A DNA stretch of 64,000 nucleotides from Macrocystis pyrifera (lineage: Eukaryota; Sar; Phaeophyceae; Laminariales; Laminariaceae). Positions 55,926-64,000 of this stretch are shown here, in pieces. Numbering within the stretch: the first letter of the stretch is position 1; each line of letters opens with the position of its first letter. The notes beneath the pieces were generated by a model that made no database searches, was not told the DNA's origin, and was given only the letters and a program-made list of their open reading frames with translations. The stretch spans positions 9,474,408-9,538,407 of the forward strand of contig JASSKH010000026.1 in NCBI GenBank assembly GCA_031763025.1, given 5' to 3'. The position numbers were made by a program, and so were the translations under genes.

Positions 55926-56277
55926 GGGTATCAGTTTAATGTGAAGAACAGACACATTGACCTGCGTATATACCGGTACAATGCACCCCGGAAATTGTCA
56001 GGTTATTCAACGTCGAGAAGAGGAACAGCAACATGATGTGCAACATATTGTGCGTGTAATAGATGCCTGCAGAACGGTGGCATAATAGGTATCCGAAATA
56101 CGAGTGTTTACGCAAGAGTTGGGGGTGTGGTGTGTCGTGCCTATTTTACACGCATACATTGCCAGCAACAGCGAGCAGCAGCAGCAAGAGGTACCAGCCT
56201 TGCGTATCGTCTACTTTCTTGTACGGAGTGCTATAGAGTGCCCGAGTTCGAGCACGATAGGAGTAGATGCTGGAGAT

Positions 56278-56510
56278 TTTTATACCGTGGACCGGTACCT
56301 AACACGAAAGATAACACACCCCGCTGGTCACGAATTTCATAGCCAAGTTTTCTCCAAACCATGCCTTGAGGGGGGTACAGACAACGAAAATGGTGGCTAA
56401 TAGACGCATCGCTCGGCGTTTACACCATCCCCGTTGTCCAAAGAACCTGCTTCGAAAATCGTCACAGGGGGGTGTTATCTTGCCTAGTGTATCACATGTA
56501 CGGCAATGCA
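56278..56510. mobile_element. CACACCC/GGGTGTG-ended inverted-repeat element, copy 3
   Basis: The left arm AAGATAACACACCCCGCTGG is inverted in GGGGGGTGTTATCTTGCCTA. The interior CGAAAATGGTGGCTAATAGA then CGCATCGCTCGGCGT matches copy 2 closely. Confidence 0.75.
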
Positions 56511-57454
56511 TTACGCGTCGAGCGCCGAACACAAAAAAAAGTATGACTCGGAGTATCTCGGAAGACTTTGTGCCTGTGTAGGTAGGTAATTTGCTGTCAA
56601 ATTCTACACCAGTGCGTACGTACGTGGCTATATATCATACTTGCAGTACAGGGTACAGCATACCGGCTGATTTCTGCTTGTAATTGCTGCTGCTAAAAGT
56701 CGTTTGCTGTACTAGTATTTTGTTAGGAGTGTCTCAATGCCCGGTTGTGATGTAACCGAGCCCCACCGACGCAGCAGTAATTGGAAAGCCTAAAAGACTA
56801 CAACTATGATATATATATATATATATATTTTTATACCGGTACATGTATATGTACGCAACATGCAGATGTGCTCTTATTATGTGCCAAAAAGTACGGCTGT
56901 ATATGCGTTGGGCTTCATGGGCGAAAAGCATACCAGGTACATATTTACTAGAGGTAAGCCGAAACATCGAATTGCGAAAAGTGAAAATTGGTCGTGCTCG
57001 TAGAAGTATCGACGTATCGAAATGTCGCAGTATCGCAAGATCATACATCAGGATTATCGAAATGTCGATACACCAGGTACCTACTACATGTATAGCAACC
57101 CGGGATATTTTCTACTTTTTTGTGTTTGGTTCCCAAATTTGAGTGTGGGATTTTGTGATAATCCTCCTCGCCACCTCTTATTGTAGTTGTTAACCCCTCT
57201 GGGTTGTTGAAGAGAGCGGTCAGCACAATGATTGGTAACTCTGGTGTTATGGACCGTGTGCAAACAGCGTGCGCTCCCAGCAGTACTGATCATGTTGCGC
57301 CCGTGCAGTACGACTCCTTCCATTCAACCATTGTAACTCGGACAGCCACATGTACATATGTCTGTATCGTCCCTCGATCACGCAGTGGTCGTTGCTGTGA
57401 TCGTCCGTTTTTTTTCCCGTTATTTATTGTTAATATTCCTCGCTGAAGTCCCGA

Positions 57455-57665
57455 GGGCAAACTACGGTCCCGTTTTGGGGACAGATGACTCAAATTAATA
57501 TTACGGGGGACCTTAATAAATAGGACCAAATATTGTTATTAAAAATAGGTAAATATATAGGTTTTTATGTGTACCATAGATCCTATTAACTATGGACCCC
57601 CGTAGTAGTAGTGTGCCGCCAAAACGGGACTGCAGTCCTACTGCTCTATATAGTAAAAGGGTTAA
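57455..57665. mobile_element. GGACTGCAGTCC hairpin element split by a MITE
   Basis: The left half CTACGGTCCCGTTTTGGGGA then CAGATGACTCAA and the right half AAAACGGGACTGCAGTCC then AAAGGGTTAAT are the two ends of a hairpin element. The TATTACGGGGG MITE at 57500-57605 sits between them, so the MITE inserted later. Confidence 0.8.
57500..57605 (+). mobile_element. TATTACGGGGG MITE, copy 8, nested
   Basis: ATTACGGGGGACCTTAATAA and GGACCCCCGTAGT bound the family core. It lies inside the hairpin element at 57455-57665. Confidence 0.9.
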
Positions 57666-58165
57666 TATTACCATGCCGACAACTCTTGCCGCACTCGACG
57701 CATGCTGTCGGGGCATCAATTAGCTGTTGCGCTGTTGCGCTGGCGCAACATTTGAGACAGATTTTGCAGCTTTTCGAGACAGGCGCCGGAAGGCGTGTTT
57801 CAGCGCAAAAACGGGCCGATGGTTTTCGCCTCAGACGGAAAGAAAACGTTTGCGCGTGTTTAATTCGCCGTAGGCGAGAAAAAAAAAACGAAAACAAGAG
57901 AAAATGTTGTCATAGGCATCTTCTTTACGATCGCCGTAGGCGAATAAACACGTTTTTAGGCATCTAACCACACTTTTCAGGTGGTTATCTGGCACATTTT
58001 CACGACTATGTCGCATTTTTCGCGCAACAGACGCCGGAGCCCTGGTCAAGGCCCTGGTATGATCTGGACCCGCCAGATGGAGCATCTAATTAATATGAGC
58101 AAGACTTCTACACCTTTCTACTGCAACACCAACCTTGAACATATGCTACTATTAATAACGACTTT

Positions 58166-58250
58166 GGACACTCTGGACGGAAATGTAAGGACCGTTGGGG
58201 TACATATTTGAGGACCAAAAAGTCCTAACGTTTCCATTTAGAGCGGTATC
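58166..58250. mobile_element. ~85 bp hairpin MITE, copy 10
   Basis: Arms ACACTCTGGACGGAAATGTA then AGGACCGTT and AGTCCTAACGTTTCCATTTA then GAGCGGTA are inverses. Confidence 0.75.
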
Positions 58251-59088
58251 GAGTTGTACCGGTATTGCTCACTGTAGCGCTCTTGCCGCTGAGCGCGATT
58301 TATCACAAGTCCTTCCAGAACTTGGCTAAAAAAACAATTTATCCCACGCTAGTAATTGCAAATTGCAAATAGTTTTGAGCCCATACCAAAGAGTTTGCGC
58401 CCGAAAACGTGGGTGCAGGTAGCTCTGTTGTAGTTATTTTGAGACCTCCAAAAAGTAAGCCTGACGTTTTTGTCGGGTTCGTGTTTTTTCGTGGGCCTAT
58501 ACTGTGAGGGGAGGGTAGTGCACTCAGCAGCAATCAGCAGAAATCAACAACCCTCACCCCGCGGGAGGGAAGGGGGGAACGCAGCAAGAAGGGGAGGGAG
58601 GAGGGAAGGCCTGACATGCAGCGTTTTCCGAGTTGAGGGCGCAGTCGATTGTCTGCAGCTTCGAATCGAAGTTCAAGTAAGTTCGAGTCTTGAACCTTGA
58701 GCCTTTTGAGCCTGCTCTGTGCCCGCGGGCTTGTTTTTTCCGTATTTCGACGCGATGCTGAGCATGTGATAATGACATCGCGGCAGCATTGTCCGTGGTT
58801 GAAGTCTATTGAGACTTGAGGCTTAAGCCTTGAGCCTGTGCTATGGCCGCGGACTTTTTTTCTGTATTTCGAAGCGATGGTGAGTTTATGAGTTTATATG
58901 AGTTTCTTGAGTGTATGGTACTGCAGTAGTAGTAATATTTATAGTACTATCTGTAGTATTAATCGTGATAGGAGTCGTAGTACACTCTGTCAGATTCTGC
59001 TGCGATATTGCTAGTAATGATACCTAGCATCCTCTGGACCCACCCCGGCTGAGTTCATTTTGGTTAGTTTTCCTCGTATATACTACGT

Positions 59089-60487
59089 AGTGTTGGATAT
59101 GGAACGAGGATCGAGTTCGATACGATACCGATAAACAAAAGCAGATATCGATTCGATGTTGATATTTGACACATCGAAATTTCCGTTTGGTTGTCCACTT
59201 CCACGAAAAAATGCTTGATATTAATTGAGGAAGCCGAAATGGTGGGGGGGGGGGGACTGCCCTGGCCCGTCCGCCCCCTGCATGCGTACGCCTTCCTTAC
59301 TCCTATATAAAATAGCCGGCGGACGATCAGTCTTCAGCAGGAGGGTCGGGCAACAACGACGACGGTAGAGTGCGAGCAAATACCCTGAGTGGCCTGGGTA
59401 CGAGTAGGAACGTGCACTTTGAGGGTAGCCAGACAGTACACCAAGGAGCTCACATGCGGTCGGGTAGGAGGGGTTACACGTCGCAGGGTAGGGGGCATGG
59501 GAACGGCTCGTATGGGAACCGCGAGCAGTCCAACTCCATGCAACATGCCCCATTGCAGCGCAACGACCAATTTATTCCGCGTGGAATAAATTGGTCGTTG
59601 CGCTGCAATGGGGCATGTTGCATGGAGTTGGACTGCTCGCGGTTCCTATACGAGCCGTTCCCACGCCTCCTACCCTGCGACGTGTAACCCCCCCTACCCG
59701 ACCGCATGTGAGCTCCTTGGTGTACTGTCTGACTACCCTCGAAGTGCACGTTCCTACTCGTACCCAGCCCACTCAGGGTATTTGCTCGCACTCTACCGTC
59801 GTCGTTGTTGCCCGACCCTCCTGCTGAAGACTGATCGTCCTCCGCGTTATCGGCCGCCCCGTTCCCTTGGGTCGATCCCCGCCTTGGCCCTTGGCCTCCC
59901 ACAAGATTGTCGTGCTCCTCGTCCTGCTGCTGTATCGCGGTAAGAGGTTCCCCCATCCTGCTCGTCGACCCTCCCAACGCACAGGCTCAACGACTGCTGA
60001 CAACTTGACGACTCCTTGACGTCCCTTGCCCTGTAAGAAAAACAACTAGACGACTCCCTGACGTCCCTTGCCCGGTTCTATTCAGCTCGTGCAGGGCCTT
60101 GCCCGTCCGCTATCTATTCTGGATACTCGCTGCACCGACGACCCCGCTTCACACCGCTCTTCCGCTGCTTGCTCGTATCTGAACTGCGTTGGTCTTTCTT
60201 CATCAATCATCCGGAACTTCTATTATTTTTCATTCTTACCCCCGTATTAAACATCCCTTGTTATTATATGGGAAACCCTCCGAAACCGTCTCATTGCTTC
60301 ACTGGTTTATCTTTTTTACCCGTTACCCCCCAAACACCAGGTTGCCCCTACGACAACCTTCCTCTAGTGTCAGCATAACAAACACGAGGATGCCAGGGGA
60401 TCGAGGGCAACACACGTCCGATACGATATATCGAAAGATCGATATTTCGAGATGTATGTCGAAACTTTCGATGCGATAGCCAGCACT
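59089..60487. mobile_element. AGTGTTGG-ended element carrying a large palindrome
   Basis: Left end AGTGTTGGATATGGAACGAG then TTCGATACGAT; right end CGATGCGATAGCCAGCACT, the inverse of AGTGCTGGCTATCG. Subterminal ATGCCAGGGGATCGAGGGCA at ~60390 is shared with the short copy at 33863-34056 and the copy cut by the right window edge. Its centre is the palindrome at 59321-59840. Open frames (up to 167 codons, Gly/Asn/Gln/Ser-rich) exist on both strands and have no recognised domain. Confidence 0.65.
59321..59840. repeat. 520 bp palindrome without spacer
   Basis: The two ~260 bp arms meet exactly at 59580/59581 (GACCAATTTATTCCGC against GTGGAATAAATTGGTC). The outer limits are GGACGATCAGTCTTCAGCAG at 59321 and its inverse ending 59840. 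Only scattered mismatches separate the arms, which implies a recent origin or gene-conversion-like correction. Each arm encodes the same ~70 residues, so both strands show nearly identical open frames. Confidence 0.9.
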
Positions 60488-60668
60488 TTTAATAGTATGT
60501 GCCTAAACTCCGTGTGCCTTTTCGTGGCCGCGGGCTAGATTTTGGCACAATGACGAAATGACAAGATTAGTTCGTGTGAGGTCATCGACAGCAGCAATGT
60601 CGTAATTCGTCATTTTGATCGTCAGCCTTCCACGAAGTTGTTTATATGGGGCTGTTGTACCGCCGTTG

Positions 60669-61480
60669 AGTGTTACATGTATCCGAAGTTTCTATTTTCG
60701 AAATATTCAACCGAAATATCGAACTCTCGGTATATCATATCGAACGCGTTGTGCGTTTTTCTCTCCATCCCTTGGCATCCCCGCATATCTTGCGCTGATA
60801 CATACCTCGTATTTGGAGGCACGCCACAGGCGCTTTCGGGCCCGTGGAGATAAGCACGCCGCAGGGAATTTTTGTTCAGATGGACAGGAAGATAGTCATA
60901 TGCCTGAAGTGCCTGAATGTGCCCCAAACGTGTCTGTCTGCTTGAGGTTTTTGCCTGAAACAATGCCTGAGGCGTGCCTGCGAAATTGTCCTACACTACA
61001 GCAGTAGTTCACGCTGTGTTGATTCAAAGGGTGGAATGTCTGAAGAAAGGAAAAAATGCCTTATATTTGCCTGGACGAGATAGGCACGAAAACAGTGATT
61101 CAGGCACGCCTATTTCAGAAAAGGTTCGTAGTTCAGGCGTTTTTTTCAGGCATGCACAGACCCCATATTTTACATCCCATTTCCCCTGACTTTAAGAGTT
61201 CCCGACTAACGGCGTTTTTTTTTAGGCCCTGCAAGTGCCTTCAGGCGTGCCTGACGTGCCTGGTGGAATATAGGCAAGATAGGCACACAAACAGTAGTTC
61301 AGACACGCCTGTTTCAGAAAAGGTAATTCAGTCATTTTTCCAGGCTAGGGCCTACTCGTACTGCACTGCTCTACTAAACGAAAAGTCTGTACGTGCCAGG
61401 TATCGACTGTCGACATCTTGTCATTTGCTTTTTCCTTTTTTCGATGTCGTATCGAACTTGGGACGTCGTTCGATATCCCT
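60669..61480 (-). mobile_element. Probable AGTGTTGG-family relative, inverted
   Basis: It begins GAGTGTTACATGTATCCGAA then ATATCATATCGAACGCG and CTCCATCCCTTGGCATCCC, the inverse of the family's subterminal motif, and ends near TCGTATCGAACTTGG..CGTTCGATATCCC. Inside, a block of TTCAGGCACGCC / TATTTCAGAAAAGG phrases repeats at ~61090-61150 and ~61280-61345. The right end is followed by a MITE at 61489, so its terminus is unclear. Confidence 0.45.
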
Positions 61481-61488
61481 TTACTACT

Positions 61489-61595
61489 ATTACGGGGGAC
61501 CATAGTTAATAGGACCTACGGTACACACAAAAACCTATGTATTTACCTACTTTTACTAACAATATTTGGTCCTATTTACTATGGACCCCCGTAAT
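61489..61595 (-). mobile_element. TATTACGGGGG MITE, copy 9, inverted core
   Basis: Ends as in other copies, but the core reads ACCTATGTATTTACC..CTAACAATATTTGGTCC, so it is in the opposite orientation. Confidence 0.9.
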
Positions 61596-63052
61596 AGTGG
61601 TCAGTACTGCAGCTGTACCTATTACCAGGTATATAGCATGTCTGGTGCAAGTCTCTGCCATGTGTATACGAGGCTCGACCTACAGCAGTAGAGCAGTGCA
61701 TACACCTACCAGTATATATTTAAATATATAGAGCTCTATGTTAATCACCATAGTGGTTTCTCAGACACTTGGGCCGTATCACTGCAGCTGCTGCATCAGG
61801 TGCCTGCATCACCACGAATGGTGTTTTTGTCACGTACCTTGTTTGCCTTTTGATAAAGCTTGTACAATACCAGTATACTGGCACGTATTTAGCCGGTAGG
61901 CTCGGCGCGTCACACTGCTCCGGTTTTCCTGGCGGGCACTACTCGACACTCCCCGATCCCGTCTTCCGACGGAGCTCATGGGCAGGCAGCTAAACATGGC
62001 CACGAACAAGCCCAACCACTGCTGTTTGTACTCCGGTCCTCGATTCAAAATTATTTAATTGCAACGCTTTTTATGCTGTATTTTTTTTTCTTGTGCTGAT
62101 GTGCATGATACCCTGATACGTATTTATACGAGCAGTGGGGAGTGTTGATTGCAGTACATATGAGGAACATCAGATTATCGAAATATCTACCTGACAGAAT
62201 AAGAAAAATCATGAAAGAAAACCAAGATATCAAACTACAAAATATGTCAATCAAACCACGATTATTGTCAAGAAAACCAAAACAATAATACTGCTACGGT
62301 ATAAACTACTACATACCTGGTAAATATATCAAAATGTCAGAATATCGAATTTTCAACATATAATAGTACAATCTTAATATTGAAATATCAAAGAGCAGCA
62401 TGTTGACCTTGTGGTACTTTGTGACTCGGTGACAACGGAACTGTGCATCGCTGGAGAAATCAGAAGAATCTTCACAGATTCCACGTGTGCTGGATGCTGG
62501 ATGCCGTTGGCGGTCAGTTGTTGAGTTGGAGAAACAGTTTACCTCTTGTGCTACATGCCACTATTTACCGACTTATACGGATTGTTTGGATATAATGTTA
62601 ACATACAAGTGTTCATTATATGTAGGGATACAGAGTGGTACAGTAATTTCAAATGCTGCAAAACTGAATATGATCTGAACCCTGTGCTACAGTAATTCCA
62701 GTTAGGAATAGTTTGTCCCCGAAACGCGTGTGCTTTTCGTCCAAAATGCTACCATATCAATATGAACCCCTTTGGAGCTTCACTTGATTGTAGTATCGAG
62801 GAGACAAGTATCAAAAGTAAATGATGAGTTCGGCTTTAACCACAAAGATCAACGCCGATTGCTGGGTTGGGGCAAGTTTAAGACGGTATTTTGCCAGGGC
62901 AATATGACCGCCTTATCCGGAAGCCGGCTTATTCATTCCAGGTTATGAGTGCAGTTCTCCAGTTGCGCCAAGCTTTTTTGACCGCCTTATATCGGGATCC
63001 CGCCTTGCTCGGACCGCACTATGGGGAGGACCCCTACTCTGTAGTGTTCGAT

Positions 63053-64000
63053 ATGGAAGGAGAATCGAGTGCGATACGATAATGACGAGCAAAAAAACTT
63101 CGGTAATGGAGGTCCGCGGCCGTAGCCAGCAGATACGTAGGGATGACAGCATCCGCGTCGGCGTCGAACGGAGCGAAACGTTCGCGAGACACGGCCTTCA
63201 TCCAGGCAGACGCTTTACCACTGTCGGAGGGGTTCGGGAAATCATACGCGGCATTCCCACGGGACAGCCGGCGGTCGCAGAACCCAGGGAAAGACTAGGC
63301 TAGAAGTTTGGGAATGATGATAAAGGAAAGGTACCCGCACGAGAAAGGATAAGAGATGATCGAGCGGCGACACTGAGATAAGAAAAGGGAAACAAGTATG
63401 GGTGTGACCTCATGCCGCAGCAGAGAGGCCTCATTGATCCCAAACTATATACGAATTAACCTACGACGCTATGTTACAACAGTAATCTCGAAGGAAGAAG
63501 AGAGGGGACGCCAGCAGGGCGAACCCCTCTTCGGAAAAAGCCTCTTGTTGTACTGGGAGGCAGTGGTTAAAGCCCACTCCGTGGTCGACACCGCAGCTCG
63601 ACAACAGCACGACAAAGTAGAAAGAGGCTAGGGAAAACAGACCATCCCGCCCGCCCGTCGTTGGTAGCGAAGTGTACCGTCGACAACGACATCAGTTGTT
63701 TTAGTGTGTATTTTACCGGGGTAGCTACTCTCTGCGACGACGTGCCGCGTTGATTGCCAGAGAATCAACGCGGGGGTAGTAACCCCGGGTGAGAGTCTCC
63801 GGCTGATCGCAGCAGGAGGCCTCATTGATCCCAAACTATATACGAATTAACCTACGACGCTATGTTACAACAGTAATCGATACGATCGCGGTATGTGATA
63901 CCTGGTGTATAGTATACGAACAGTAGATTGAAGCTTTCGTTCAATGTCAGCATAAAAAAACCACAGGGATGCCAGGGGATGGAGGGCGAAAGACGATATT
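63053..64000. mobile_element. AGTGTTGG-family element cut by the window edge
   Basis: It starts AGTGTTCGATATGGAAGGAG then CGATACGATAATGACG. The subterminal GATGCCAGGGGATGGAGGGC at ~63970 shows the right end is near, just outside the window. The interior has short open frames without a recognised domain and a 62 bp exact direct repeat. Confidence 0.6.
63426..63878 (+). repeat. 62 bp exact direct repeat, 391 bp period
   Basis: 63426-63487 and 63817-63878 are identical (AGGCCTCATTGATCCCAAAC at the start, TATGTTACAACAGTAATC at the end) and both follow CGCAGCAG. The identity suggests a recent internal duplication within the surrounding element. The bases between have no recognised gene. Confidence 0.9.

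Larger units (their letters stand above)
54763..64000. other. RagA intron 2 or downstream region
   Basis: No further RagA exon could be recognised, so this is either a very long intron or flanking DNA. It is filled with the elements listed here. Stretches with nothing identifiable include 56511-57450, 57670-58160, 58260-59080 (direct repeat of CGCGGACTTTTTTTC / TTGAGCCT type near 58690 and 58825) and 61600-63050. Confidence 0.5.

Noticed and set aside
63001-63082. YSVVFDMEGES as a possible RagA exon 3
   Set aside because: The resemblance to VYVFDVES is short, there is no acceptor in phase, and the bases are the conserved end of an AGTGTTGG element.

Overview
The window is nuclear DNA from a eukaryote with long, repeat-loaded introns. 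Five protein genes can be read by joining short conserved exons. The best guess is a photosynthetic stramenopile, possibly a brown alga. The reasons are the gene structure (60-400 bp exons, kilobase introns), a phosphoglycerate mutase whose N-terminal extension looks like a plastid presequence after a Phe (an ASAFAP-like setting), and the gene mix. This placement is an inference; no rRNA or organelle sequence is present to confirm it.

Layout: (1) 1130-3612, minus: the 5' part of a gene related to bacterial proteins often labelled 3-methyladenine DNA glycosylase; its C-terminal exons lie off the left edge. (2) 4346-10454, plus: an EAPP (E2F-associated phosphoprotein) homologue, divergent from gene 1. 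(3) 14279-24795, minus: a PX-domain protein fused to a permuted papain-like (NlpC/P60-type) domain, convergent with EAPP. (4) 28516-37286, minus: a complete catalytic phosphoglycerate mutase (dPGM) in seven exons plus an unseen 5' exon. (5) 51689-54762, plus: the first two exons of a RagA/Gtr1 GTPase; the rest runs off the right edge or is not recognisable. The genes do not form a pathway. RagA and a phosphoinositide-binding PX protein both act at endolysosomal membranes, but nothing in the sequence links them.

Most of the rest is repeats. At least five families of short inverted-repeat elements occur in many copies: a ~107 bp element ending TATTACGGGGG (nine copies), an ~85 bp hairpin (about ten), a ~95 bp hairpin built on GGGACTGCAGTCC, a ~250 bp element ending in AAGATAACACACCCC-like repeats, and an AGTGTTGG-ended family of 0.2-1.4 kb. 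There are also two tRNA-headed SINE-like families, several tandem arrays (41 bp, ~100 bp, ~75 bp, ~220 bp), a 520 bp spacer-less palindrome and many poly-G/poly-C tracts, one of 66 G. No rRNA, convincing tRNA gene, CRISPR array, reverse transcriptase or transposase was recognised.

The most unusual signals are: three GC-AG introns among about 14 splice donors that can be placed by conserved reading frame; the PX/papain-like fusion; strong over-representation of the 9-mer TACC[A/T]GGTA; and minisatellites that appear to have grown out of a hairpin element.
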